The position numbers and the translations under genes are program-made. From the NCBI GenBank assembly GCA_001593845.1, contig LUCF01000054.1:1-10243 (forward strand): a stretch of DNA of 10,243 bases, in the 5' to 3' direction. Positions 1 through 5,678 of this stretch are shown here, piece after piece. The notes below the pieces were generated by a model. It ran no database searches and was not told where the DNA came from. It saw only the letters and a list, made by a program, of their open reading frames with translations. Every line of letters begins with the position of its first letter. Positions within the stretch are counted from its first letter, which is position 1. The stretch is from Candidatus Bathyarchaeota archaeon B63. GTDB taxonomy: Archaea > Thermoproteota > Bathyarchaeia > Bathyarchaeales > DTEX01.

Positions 1-236
1 TCGTAATGCCCATGGGTCAGGAGTACACCCTTCACCGTCGAGAGGTTAGCCTTCAGGGCCGCCGCGTTCTTTCGAAGATCCTCGGGTGATGGGCCTGTAT
101 CGAGGAGGAAACTGAAGCATTCATCTTTGACCGTGGCCTCGGCGTAGATGCATAGGCCATGTTTTGCCTTCAAGCCTAAAAGCTGCGGGTTCCTCTGATC
201 CTCTATGAGTACGGTTAATCTCAAGCCCTTAATCAT
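1..236 (-). CDS. MBL-fold metallo-hydrolase, N-terminal part (cut by window edge)
   Basis: The ATG at 236 opens a frame of 78 codons that runs off the window at base 1, so only the N-terminal part is present. The visible residues include LTVLIED at 7-13, a KAKHGL segment at 23-28, LLDTGPSPE at 44-52 and THGHY at 74-78. The last is the start of the metal-binding HxHxDH motif, and the next codon begins GA, consistent with Asp. This order matches the COG1237-type metallo-beta-lactamase hydrolases, a family that includes the archaeal dihydropterin ribofuranosylaminobenzene-phosphate synthase of methanopterin-type cofactor synthesis. The family call is firm; the exact substrate cannot be read from this fragment. 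It lies on the same strand as the uppP-like gene, 80 nt downstream, with its own possible TATA element, so it may be transcribed separately. Confidence 0.8.
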   Translation of the reverse strand, partial: MIKGLRLTVLIEDQRNPQLLGLKAKHGLCIYAEATVKDECFSFLLDTGPSPEDLRKNAAALKANLSTVKGVLLTHGHY

Positions 237-265
237 GAATCAGCCCCAAGGAGAAAATACACGTT

Positions 266-276
266 CCAAAATAAAA
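266..276 (-). promoter_or_regulatory. possible TATA element for the MBL-fold gene
   Basis: On the minus strand this reads TTTTATTTTGG, centred about 35 nt before the ATG at 236. An archaeal TATA box lies about 26 nt before the transcript start, so this would give a very short leader of roughly 10 nt. No Shine-Dalgarno match stands before the ATG, which fits a near-leaderless message. The remainder of the 237-316 intergenic stretch shows nothing else. Confidence 0.3.
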
Positions 277-316
277 CAGATTATGCTTTGGAGCGGCATT
301 AAATCCCCCTACATGG

Positions 317-1117
317 CTAAGGGAGATATAAGCCGGAGAATAGGGCCATCAAGCCGATCAGGATGCAGAACTTCCATACAGCGATCTTCTTGGCGATTCT
401 AAGTAGGAGGCTGATAGAGGCTATTCCGGATAGGAACGAGGATAGAATGCCGAAGATTACTTCGAAGGGACTGAGAAGGGCCGGTCCTCCCGTGACGGTC
501 AGCCCGATGACCGCGGCTAGAATCGCTGGGGCGCTCATGAGGAATGAGAGTTTAAATGCGGACTCCGCATCAAGCCCCCTAATTAGCAGAAAGGAGACTG
601 TGATTCCGGAACGGGATATGCCTGGGAAGGCTGAGAATCCTTGGACTGCGCCTAGGATCAAGCCGTCCTTTAGGTTTATCTCTTCGATGCTCCTGGATCC
701 AAGCCGCCTACTGGATCTCTGGAACATGCCGGTCAGTATCAACGATGCCCCGATCAACGCGAAGAATAGGGAGCCAGAGGCAGCGAAGGCAACGGCTACT
801 CTGAAGATTGGGTAACCGATGATCCCCGTCATGATCGTGGATAGGACGAGAAAGACTAATAGGCGATCCTCCATCCGGCTTGGATCCCTGAACTTATAGT
901 GGGCAGCCGACTTGAAGATGCTCCAGTATATTCTCCGGAAGTAAACCAGAACTGAGAGGAAGGTTCCAGCGTGCAGATAGACCGAGAGGCTCAGCGCTTC
1001 AACCCTGCTCATCCCGAAGACCGAGACTACGAGGAGGATGAGGCTGCCTTGACTTGAGATCGGAAGCCACTCAAGCAATCCTTGGAGGATCCCCATGATT
1101 ATGGTCTCGATCAGCAT
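317..1117 (-). CDS. uppP: undecaprenyl-diphosphatase (UppP/BacA) family membrane phosphatase
   Basis: This 266-residue, very hydrophobic protein has the two hallmark motifs of the BacA/UppP family. EWLPISSQGSL is at 16-26 and PGISRSGIT at 165-173, each in a re-entrant membrane segment in the known bacterial structures, separated by several predicted transmembrane helices. The length is normal for the family (about 260-275). In bacteria the enzyme dephosphorylates C55 polyprenyl diphosphate to recycle the lipid carrier. In an archaeon without murein the likely substrate is a dolichyl or other polyprenyl diphosphate used for glycan transfer; this is inference. Relative to E. coli UppP, Glu21 is kept (E16), Ser27 is kept (S22) and Arg174 is kept (R169), but Glu17 is Gln (Q12) and His30 is Ser (S25). 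The start is the ATG at 1117; no strong ribosome binding site precedes it. Confidence 0.88.
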   Translation of the reverse strand: MLIETIIMGILQGLLEWLPISSQGSLILLVVSVFGMSRVEALSLSVYLHAGTFLSVLVYFRRIYWSIFKSAAHYKFRDPSRMEDRLLVFLVLSTIMTGIIGYPIFRVAVAFAASGSLFFALIGASLILTGMFQRSSRRLGSRSIEEINLKDGLILGAVQGFSAFPGISRSGITVSFLLIRGLDAESAFKLSFLMSAPAILAAVIGLTVTGGPALLSPFEVIFGILSSFLSGIASISLLLRIAKKIAVWKFCILIGLMALFSGLYLP

Positions 1118-1144
1118 CTATCTCAACCAAAATGGGATGACCTA

Positions 1145-1184
1145 TACGTAGATAAGAGGATCGTTGGGGAATAAACATTTTATG
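1145..1184. promoter_or_regulatory. divergent promoter region with back-to-back TATA-like elements
   Basis: The 129 nt between the uppP-like gene and the PAC2 gene contains the perfect dyad ATAAA-CAT-TTTAT at 1171-1183. One half can serve as a TATA box for the plus strand (TTTTATG, 1178-1184, predicted transcript start near 1205, leader about 40 nt). The other half can serve the minus strand (GTTTAT, 1176-1171, predicted start near 1147, leader about 30 nt). A hexamer palindrome TACGTA sits at 1145-1150, near the predicted minus-strand start. Positions are from TATA spacing rules only. Confidence 0.4.
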
Positions 1185-1222
1185 CCGTCACACAGATTAA
1201 CGAAAGCTCTATAGGTCTCGAA

Positions 1223-1230
1223 GAGGAGGT
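1223..1230 (+). promoter_or_regulatory. Shine-Dalgarno-like GAGGAGGT before the PAC2 gene
   Basis: GAGGAGGT is a strong match to the archaeal anti-Shine-Dalgarno sequence but lies 16 nt before the ATG at 1247, longer than usual. No better in-frame start lies between them, so the ATG is kept as the start. Confidence 0.4.
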
Positions 1231-1246
1231 AGATTCGAGCATCCAG

Positions 1247-1876
1247 ATGAATGAGACCTTCATAAAGGTGTTACGGAGCCCAGAATCTAAGAGCTCCATT
1301 CTGATCGCTGGCTTCCCAGGCGTAGGGGAGATAGGAAGCCTCGCCGCAAAGATGCTCACGAATTCCTTTCAAGCCGATCTATTCGCTGAGCTCTATTCCC
1401 CCACATTTCAGGACCTCGTCTTCATCGATAAGAGGGGGATATGCTATCTTCCAAAGTTCGAATTTTATTATGCGAAGAAGAGGCCGGACTTAATACTCTT
1501 GAGGGGGAACGGTTATCCGGAGTTAGATGACATCCCCGGCCACTATGAGGTCTCCGGGGCGATCTTGGATTTTGTTGAGGATCTTGGCTGTAGATTTATA
1601 ATAACGATAGATGGGGTGGTGGTGCCTTTGCCCCAAGAGGAGATTTATGTCGCCGCAACCTCGAAGGAGATCGCCTCTCACTATGTTAAGAGGGGCGCCC
1701 ACCTATACAGAAACCGGAGAATAATAGGATTATCCGGGCTTCTCGTGGGCTTAGCTGCAAAACGCGGATTAGATGGGATATGTCTCCTCGCCTCCACCCC
1801 GGGTTATAAAGTAGACCGACAAGCGGCACTTAGAGTCTACAGGTTCCTTATCGATGCCCTAGTAGGAAGCCAGTGA
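1247..1876 (+). CDS. PAC2 family protein (proteasome assembly chaperone-like)
   Basis: The 209-residue product has the family's glycine-rich N-terminal signature GFPGVGEIGSLAA at 22-34. Its second conserved block is GLSGLLVGLAAKRGLDG at 161-177, followed by LLASTPGYKVD at 180-190. This matches the archaeal PAC2/COG2047-COG1938 proteins, whose characterised members (PbaA, PbaB) act as assembly factors around the 20S proteasome or related complexes in the cytoplasm. Which paralogue this is cannot be told from sequence alone. There is no signal peptide or membrane segment. The gene stands alone behind the divergent promoter and is followed by 84 nt before the KDG kinase, with that gene's own control elements in the gap, so co-transcription is uncertain. 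Confidence 0.82.
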   Translation: MNETFIKVLRSPESKSSILIAGFPGVGEIGSLAAKMLTNSFQADLFAELYSPTFQDLVFIDKRGICYLPKFEFYYAKKRPDLILLRGNGYPELDDIPGHYEVSGAILDFVEDLGCRFIITIDGVVVPLPQEEIYVAATSKEIASHYVKRGAHLYRNRRIIGLSGLLVGLAAKRGLDGICLLASTPGYKVDRQAALRVYRFLIDALVGSQ

Positions 1877-1878
1877 TT

Positions 1879-1905
1879 AGAGGAAGCCGACTCAATTGAT
1901 CCTCT
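1879..1905 (+). other. stem-loop candidate just after the PAC2 gene
   Basis: AGAGGA at 1879-1884 and TCCTCT at 1900-1905 are perfect complements around a 15-nt loop, beginning three bases after the PAC2 stop codon. There is no following T-run, so it is a weak terminator candidate and may be chance. Confidence 0.2.
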
Positions 1906-1915
1906 GAAGCACAGA

Positions 1916-1943
1916 ATTCTTAAGAATCCTACTTCTAAAGTAG
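1916..1943 (+). promoter_or_regulatory. two adjacent dyads upstream of the KDG kinase (possible operator)
   Basis: A perfect 12-bp palindrome ATTCTTAAGAAT lies at 1916-1927, followed after one base by the inverted repeat CTACTT-CTA-AAGTAG at 1929-1943. They end five bases before the ribosome binding site of kdgK. The first overlaps the only AT-rich candidate for a TATA element, so a protein bound here could block initiation. The bound factor is unknown. Confidence 0.4.
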
Positions 1944-1947
1944 TCAC

Positions 1948-1955
1948 GGAGGAGG
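1948..1955 (+). promoter_or_regulatory. ribosome binding site of kdgK
   Basis: GGAGGAGG ends five bases before the ATG at 1961 but only two before the in-frame GTG at 1958. Spacing therefore favours the ATG as the true start. Confidence 0.65.
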
Positions 1956-1960
1956 ATGTG

Positions 1961-2923
1961 ATGCTGGACGTTGTGACGATGGGTGAGGTTATGGTTCAGT
2001 TCAACGCCTGCACGAATGGGCCTCTCAGGCATGTGGTCTACTTCGAGAAGCACGCGGCAGGAGCAGAGGCGAACTTCGCCATTGGTATGAGTAGGCTGGG
2101 CTTCAAGGTCGGCTTCATCACCCGCGTGAGCGATGATGAGTTCGGCAAGTACGTTCTAAGCCTCCTCAGGGGTGAAGGCCTAGACGTCTCCAGGGTTAAG
2201 GTCGATCCGGAGGCGCCGAACGGCGTCTACTTCATACAGAGGAACTATCCGATACCGGGAAGGAGCAGCGTCATATATTATAGGAGGGGATCAGCGGCCA
2301 GCAGAATGTCTATTGATGATTTAGACCCCGAATACATCAGGAATGCAGGGCTCTTCCATCTTACAGGGATCACGCCGGCGTTGAGTGAGAGCTGCCGGGA
2401 AGCCAGCCTTAAGGCGCTGGAGATCGCTTCTGATTCAGGCGTCAAGATCTCCATAGACACGAACATAAGGTTAAGCCTATGGAGCAGAGAAGAGGCGAGG
2501 GAGACATTATTACCTATGCTTAGGAAGGCGAATATAGTGCTGATTGAGCCTCAAGACGCGGAGATACTGATCGGGAAGAGGGAGCCGAGGGAGATAGCGG
2601 ATGAGATCCTCTCGATGGGCGTTGAGACCGTGGCGGTTAAGCTGGGAGCTGAGGGGGCCGCCGCCTACACGCGTGACGAGGAAGCGAGGAAGCCGGCGTA
2701 TAGGGTCCCAATAGTCGATGTGATCGGGGCTGGCGACGCCTTTGCGGCTGGATTCATCTCGAGCTTGCTACGGGGAGGATCCCTCGCGGAGGCTCTTGAG
2801 GTCGGGAATGCCGCTGGAGCATTAGTAGTTACGGTGAGGGGAGACTTTGAGAACATGCCATCCCTAGAGGACATCGAGAAGTTCTTAGCAGCTCAGAGAA
2901 GAGAGACTATAATTCTAAGATGA
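1961..2923 (+). CDS. kdgK: 2-keto-3-deoxygluconate kinase (PfkB/ribokinase family)
   Basis: This enzyme phosphorylates 2-keto-3-deoxygluconate (and in Sulfolobus also the galactonate epimer) with ATP, feeding a semi-phosphorylative Entner-Doudoroff route in the cytoplasm. The 320-residue protein follows the Sulfolobus KDG kinase closely, as recalled from memory. It shares GPLRHVVYFEKH at 20-31, YFIQRNYPIP at 90-99 and IYYRRGSAASR at 105-115 in the substrate-binding region, and TVRGD at 291-295 near the C-terminus. PfkB motifs are present: AGAEANFAIG at 33-42, DTNIR at 166-170 and DVIGAGDAFAAGF at 253-265, with the anion-hole GAGD and catalytic Asp259. The ATG at 1961 is preferred over GTG 1958 on ribosome-binding-site spacing. 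No dehydratase or KDPG aldolase is next to it here, so the pathway partners must lie elsewhere. Confidence 0.88.
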   Translation: MLDVVTMGEVMVQFNACTNGPLRHVVYFEKHAAGAEANFAIGMSRLGFKVGFITRVSDDEFGKYVLSLLRGEGLDVSRVKVDPEAPNGVYFIQRNYPIPGRSSVIYYRRGSAASRMSIDDLDPEYIRNAGLFHLTGITPALSESCREASLKALEIASDSGVKISIDTNIRLSLWSREEARETLLPMLRKANIVLIEPQDAEILIGKREPREIADEILSMGVETVAVKLGAEGAAAYTRDEEARKPAYRVPIVDVIGAGDAFAAGFISSLLRGGSLAEALEVGNAAGALVVTVRGDFENMPSLEDIEKFLAAQRRETIILR

Positions 2924-3077
2924 GTAAATGCTACTGAATGCATGAAGAATCGTGGCTTGGGAGCTTATGATGTTAAGAGGCCCTGTTTTCTGAGATGTTT
3001 CCCCTATGATCTGATATGATCATTGAGGCCTCCGTTGCTATGTTGAACTTTTATTTGGAGGCTTCTTGAAGCGAAGG
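2924..3077. other. intergenic stretch before prs, no gene seen
   Basis: The longest gap of the plus-strand block holds no credible reading frame; the only frames are about ten codons long. It contains an inverted repeat ATGATC-TGATAT-GATCAT at 3006-3023, an 8-bp palindrome GAGGCCTC at 3025-3032 and GCTTC-TT-GAAGC at 3061-3072, the last directly before the likely TATA box of prs. These could be regulator sites; none is diagnostic. Confidence 0.4.
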
Positions 3078-3085
3078 TTTTATCT
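3078..3085 (+). promoter_or_regulatory. probable TATA box of prs
   Basis: TTTTATCT preceded by purine-rich GCGAAGG (BRE-like) predicts a transcript start near 3106. This would give a leader of about 20 nt containing the GGAGG ribosome binding site at 3114-3118. The geometry fits well. Confidence 0.5.
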
Positions 3086-3113
3086 CTAACCCTTCAGATT
3101 CTCTTTAAGTCTT

Positions 3114-3118
3114 GGAGG
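3114..3118 (+). promoter_or_regulatory. ribosome binding site that fixes the prs start
   Basis: GGAGG stands eight bases before TTG 3127. It would lie inside the coding sequence if the upstream TTG at 3112 were used, so it argues for the internal start. Confidence 0.65.
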
Positions 3119-3126
3119 CTAATATT

Positions 3127-4017
3127 TTGAAGGTTGTTGGAGGCCCATGTTCAAAGGATCTTGCCGGGAAGATCGCTGAGCTGCTTTCCGCCCCGATGGT
3201 TCCCGCGAGGACGAAGAGATTTCCAGACGGGGAGTTCTACTTCAAATTCGACGAGGATGTCTCCGGTGAGGATCTGCTGATCGTCCAGAGCCTGTATCCT
3301 CCTCAGGATCCTCATCTACTGGAGCTCTTCTTGATGCTTCATACAGCACGGGATCTAGGAGCCGACAGAATTAGGTTGTTCGTGCCGTATCTAGCCTATA
3401 GCCGACAGGATAAGAGGTACTTGGAAGGTGAATGTTTAAGCTCCAAGATGATCGGGGAGATCCTTGAAGATCTGGGAGCGGACATCCTCTACACCGTTGA
3501 CATCCATAACAGGCGTGTGCTCAGCATGTATAAGATACCTACGTATAATCTGACGGCTTCGGGGGAGCTCGCGAGGTACTTTGCGGAGAAAGGCCTGGTT
3601 AACCCTATCGTTGTATCCCCAGATGATGAGGAGATAGCTATTGAGCGCGCCCGGTATGCGGCGGAGACGATAGGCGCCGAGTATGATTTCCTTGAGAAGA
3701 GGAGGGACCGTTATACCGGCGAGATTGTGACCTATGAGAAGCAGGTGGACGTTATGGATAGGGATGCCATAGTGATAGATGACATAATCAGCACGGGTAA
3801 AACCGCCGCGAACGCCGTGAGGATACTCAAGAAGCAGGGCGCTAGGAGGGTCTTCGTCGGGGTTTCTCATGCTCTGCTCTTGGGGGATGCAGTAGGCCTG
3901 TTGAATGAAGTCGGTGTGGAGGAGATCGTTGGAACCGACAGCGTCATGAATGAATACGCGAAGGTCTCTGTTGCACCCATACTCGTTAAGGCGCTCAAGG
4001 AGGAACCGAGCCCTTAA
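3127..4017 (+). CDS. prs: ribose-phosphate pyrophosphokinase (PRPP synthetase)
   Basis: The enzyme makes PRPP from ribose 5-phosphate and ATP, for purine, pyrimidine, His and Trp synthesis. Motifs are KRFPDGEFY at 30-38, PYLAYSRQDKRY at 87-98 (ATP-binding RQDK), DIH at 125-127, the flexible-loop region LEKRRD at 189-194 and the PRPP-binding loop VIDDIISTGKT at 216-226. The family usually has STGGT there, so the second Gly is Lys in this protein. The C-terminal VGTDS and KVSVAPIL blocks are also typical. The length of 296 agrees with archaeal enzymes of about 285. The start is set at TTG 3127 because GGAGG precedes it at ideal spacing and archaeal homologues begin at the equivalent of KVVGG. 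The frame is open back to TTG 3112, which would add five residues. It probably has its own promoter. Confidence 0.93.
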   Translation: MKVVGGPCSKDLAGKIAELLSAPMVPARTKRFPDGEFYFKFDEDVSGEDLLIVQSLYPPQDPHLLELFLMLHTARDLGADRIRLFVPYLAYSRQDKRYLEGECLSSKMIGEILEDLGADILYTVDIHNRRVLSMYKIPTYNLTASGELARYFAEKGLVNPIVVSPDDEEIAIERARYAAETIGAEYDFLEKRRDRYTGEIVTYEKQVDVMDRDAIVIDDIISTGKTAANAVRILKKQGARRVFVGVSHALLLGDAVGLLNEVGVEEIVGTDSVMNEYAKVSVAPILVKALKEEPSP

Positions 4018-4041
4018 TTAGGCAGTTGCGGAATGGAAATG

Positions 4042-4050
4042 AATATATAG
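4042..4050 (+). promoter_or_regulatory. possible TATA element before the flavin reductase gene
   Basis: AATATATAG lies 21 bases (centre to A of ATG) before the start at 4067. That is slightly short for a leaderless message, so either initiation is at or near the ATG or this element is fortuitous. The 49-nt gap after prs also allows read-through. Confidence 0.3.
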
Positions 4051-4066
4051 AGGGAATGAAGGCGCG

Positions 4067-4597
4067 ATGAGAAAGATTGAGGTCCCAACCTTCAAATATG
4101 TGAATGAGACTATTGAGCGTCTGGAAAGGCCCGGGCTTCTGCTCGTCTCTGGAACGTCTAAGCGGGCCAATGTTATGACGATCGGATGGGGGTTCCCCGG
4201 AATACTCTGGGAGAAGCCGTTCTTCATCGTGGCTGTTAGGCCCTCGAGGTACACTCATCAATTCATCGAGAGAACGAGCGAATTTACAGTAAACGTTCCG
4301 AGAAGGGGAATGGGGGATATCGTTAACTATTGTGGAACAGTCTCTGGGAGGGATCATGACAAATTCGGGGAGAAGGGGCTTACTCCGCTTCCAAGTGTAA
4401 GGGTGAGCCCTCCAATCATAGGGGAATGCATAATTCATTATGAGTGCAGGGTTGCCTATAAGACACGAGTCGTCGAGGAAGACATACCACCCTCAGTCAT
4501 CTCAGAATGCTACCCAGCAGGTGACTTCCACACATTGTACTTCGGCGAGATATTGACTGTTCGTGCCGATGAGGATTTAGATCCAGAGAAGGACTAG
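4067..4597 (+). CDS. flavin reductase-like FMN-binding split-barrel protein
   Basis: The 176-residue product belongs to the COG1853/DIM6-NTAB flavin reductase family of FMN-binding split barrels. Supporting segments are NVMTIGWG at 35-42, the RPSRYTHQFI block at 58-67, FTVNVP at 73-78, GTVSGRDHDKF at 90-100, IGECIIHYECRV at 118-129 and DFHTLYFGEIL at 153-163. Members bind FMN as dimers and reduce it with NAD(P)H or act as flavoredoxins carrying electrons; which applies here cannot be read off. It is cytoplasmic with no membrane segment. ATG 4067 is taken as the start; a GAAGG at 4058-4062 is a weak ribosome binding site. The next gene begins 32 nt later on the same strand, so the two are probably one transcription unit. 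Confidence 0.82.
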   Translation: MRKIEVPTFKYVNETIERLERPGLLLVSGTSKRANVMTIGWGFPGILWEKPFFIVAVRPSRYTHQFIERTSEFTVNVPRRGMGDIVNYCGTVSGRDHDKFGEKGLTPLPSVRVSPPIIGECIIHYECRVAYKTRVVEEDIPPSVISECYPAGDFHTLYFGEILTVRADEDLDPEKD

Positions 4598-4629
4598 CAT
4601 GCAGGATCACGTAAAGGTTCAAGATCCTC

Positions 4630-5292
4630 TTGAAGCTGAAGATCGATCTTCATGTTCACACTTCATATTCTGATTCAAATGGGCTTGTTTATGAGATCAT
4701 AAGGGAGGCTGAACGTAAAGGACTTGACGGATTGGCTATAACGGATCATAAGACGATTAGAGGAGTACATGAAGCGCTGAAAATATGTGGAGAACTCATG
4801 ATTATACCTGGCCAGGAAGTCAAGACCAGACGATGCGAGATTCTGGCATTGGGGATAAGAAGGAGAATAAAGGACGACTTACCATTATTGATTGCCCTAA
4901 AGGAGATCCATGCGCAGAATGGCTTAGCAGTATTGCCCCACCCGACTGTTCCTCTCTTCCGAGGCCTCGACGAGGAGACCATTAGAGCGCTTCCCATCGA
5001 TGGGATCGAGGTCTTCTCGGCGATAACTCCTTTGCCGGGGTACTTCATAAGAAAGAACCTGAGGATGGCCCGTAGGCTTAGAAAGCCCATAGTCGCCGGG
5101 AGCGACTCCCACTCAGCCGAGACTGTGGGGGACGCATATACGATAATTAGCTGTGAGGAAAGGAGCGTGGATGAGGTTCTGAGGGCCATAAGGCTCGGCC
5201 GAACATCTATAGGAGGGGCACCCTCACGTCTATCATTTAAGCTGAGAATGCTGGGAAAGACTATTCCTCACATCCTGTTTGGGATTCATTAG
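4630..5292 (+). CDS. PHP-domain metal-dependent phosphoesterase
   Basis: The 220-residue product is a stand-alone PHP-domain protein. All the usual metal ligands are visible: DLHVHTSYSD at 6-15 (H8, H10, D15), ITDHKT at 37-42 (D39, H40), IPGQEV at 59-64 (E63), LPHP at 102-105 (H104) and GSDSH at 157-161 (D159, H161). Proteins of this layout hydrolyse phosphoesters such as 3',5'-bisnucleotides or histidinol phosphate using a multinuclear metal site. The substrate here is unknown. The start must be TTG 4630, since an in-frame TAA lies at 4612 and no ATG or GTG precedes the first motif. AAAGG at 4613-4617 is a modest ribosome binding site. It sits 32 nt after the flavin reductase-like gene and ends at the convergent junction. 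Confidence 0.85.
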   Translation: MKLKIDLHVHTSYSDSNGLVYEIIREAERKGLDGLAITDHKTIRGVHEALKICGELMIIPGQEVKTRRCEILALGIRRRIKDDLPLLIALKEIHAQNGLAVLPHPTVPLFRGLDEETIRALPIDGIEVFSAITPLPGYFIRKNLRMARRLRKPIVAGSDSHSAETVGDAYTIISCEERSVDEVLRAIRLGRTSIGGAPSRLSFKLRMLGKTIPHILFGIH

Positions 5293-5298
5293 CTCCCT

Positions 5299-5376
5299 AA
5301 AAATTGTTCGTCCCGACCCGGAAACTCCGGGATCATGAATCTTTCCATGATTCCTGCCCGTCTCTGCGATGCGGGC
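5299..5376 (-). terminator. convergent junction with three tandem stem-loops, probable terminator
   Basis: Three adjacent perfect inverted repeats fill most of the gap between the convergent PHP and winged-helix genes: CCCGGA-aac-TCCGGG at 5317-5331, ATCATG-8 nt-CATGAT at 5332-5351, and GCCCG-11 nt-CGGGC at 5356-5376. Read on the minus strand they are followed by CAATTTTTAG (T-run at 5303-5299), which fits termination of the long minus-strand operon. The plus strand has no comparable T-run. Confidence 0.5.
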
Positions 5377-5377
5377 C

Positions 5378-5647
5378 TTAAATCTCATCCAGCCTCTTCT
5401 GCCCAAGACCCGTTAATCTCCAATTGTACGGCCTCTTACCGCTTCTGGCAACTATGTTCTCTTCCTTCATGAGTCTTAGGTGATGAAGAGCGGAGGAGTA
5501 GCTGATCTCGGCTCTCTTACTTATCGAGAGAGCGTTCAGATGTTCCTTCTCTAGGAGGGAGATTATCTTTGTTCTAGCGGCTAACCCGGGTCTTATGTTC
5601 TTGGTGTGCAGCAAAAAGGCTTTAGGGTGATAATTGAAACGGGGCAT
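5378..5647 (-). CDS. small winged helix-turn-helix regulator (ArsR-like)
   Basis: The protein is 89 residues from ATG 5647; a TTG at 5653 would add two. After a basic N-terminal stretch, it shows a winged-helix fold: RTKIISLLEK at 25-34 (helix 1), LSISKRAEISYSSALHHLRLM at about 40-60 (helix-turn-helix with a serine-rich recognition helix) and a wing RSGKRPYNWRLTGLGQKRL at 68-86. No cysteine or histidine pair suggests a metal sensor. It is the last gene of the minus-strand operon, 31 nt after the DP2 stop. A perfect dyad lies in that gap, which suggests autoregulation. Neither start has a clear ribosome binding site. Target genes are unknown; the link to polymerase expression is inference. Confidence 0.75.
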   Translation of the reverse strand: MPRFNYHPKAFLLHTKNIRPGLAARTKIISLLEKEHLNALSISKRAEISYSSALHHLRLMKEENIVARSGKRPYNWRLTGLGQKRLDEI

Positions 5648-5653
5648 CTTCAA

Positions 5654-5667
5654 ATGATTCTAATCAT
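5654..5667. promoter_or_regulatory. dyad ATGATT-CT-AATCAT before the winged-helix gene
   Basis: A perfect 6+2+6 inverted repeat lies 6 bp upstream of the ATG at 5647. A further half-site ATCATT stands at 5678-5683 over the DP2 stop codon. The position suits an operator for the regulator that follows, but no binding evidence can be had from sequence. Confidence 0.4.
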
Positions 5668-5678
5668 AATGACAGAAA

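Noticed and set aside
205..402. 65-codon plus-strand frame beginning over the MBL-fold gene start
   Set aside because: Overlaps the 3' end of the UppP-like gene and the 5' end of the MBL-fold gene on the other strand; no motif and no ribosome binding site.
363..815. 150-codon plus-strand open frame
   Set aside because: It lies entirely opposite the UppP-like gene, whose protein has clear family motifs; the frame itself gives low-complexity, motif-free sequence.
3436..3870. 144-codon minus-strand open frame
   Set aside because: Antisense to prs, with no recognisable domain and no ribosome binding site; it is a shadow of the strongly biased coding strand.
3995..4438. 147-codon minus-strand frame spanning the end of prs and the flavin reductase gene
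   Set aside because: Overlaps two well-supported genes on the other strand and shows no motif.
4746..5189. 147-codon minus-strand frame
   Set aside because: Antisense to the PHP-domain gene, which has every metal ligand in place.
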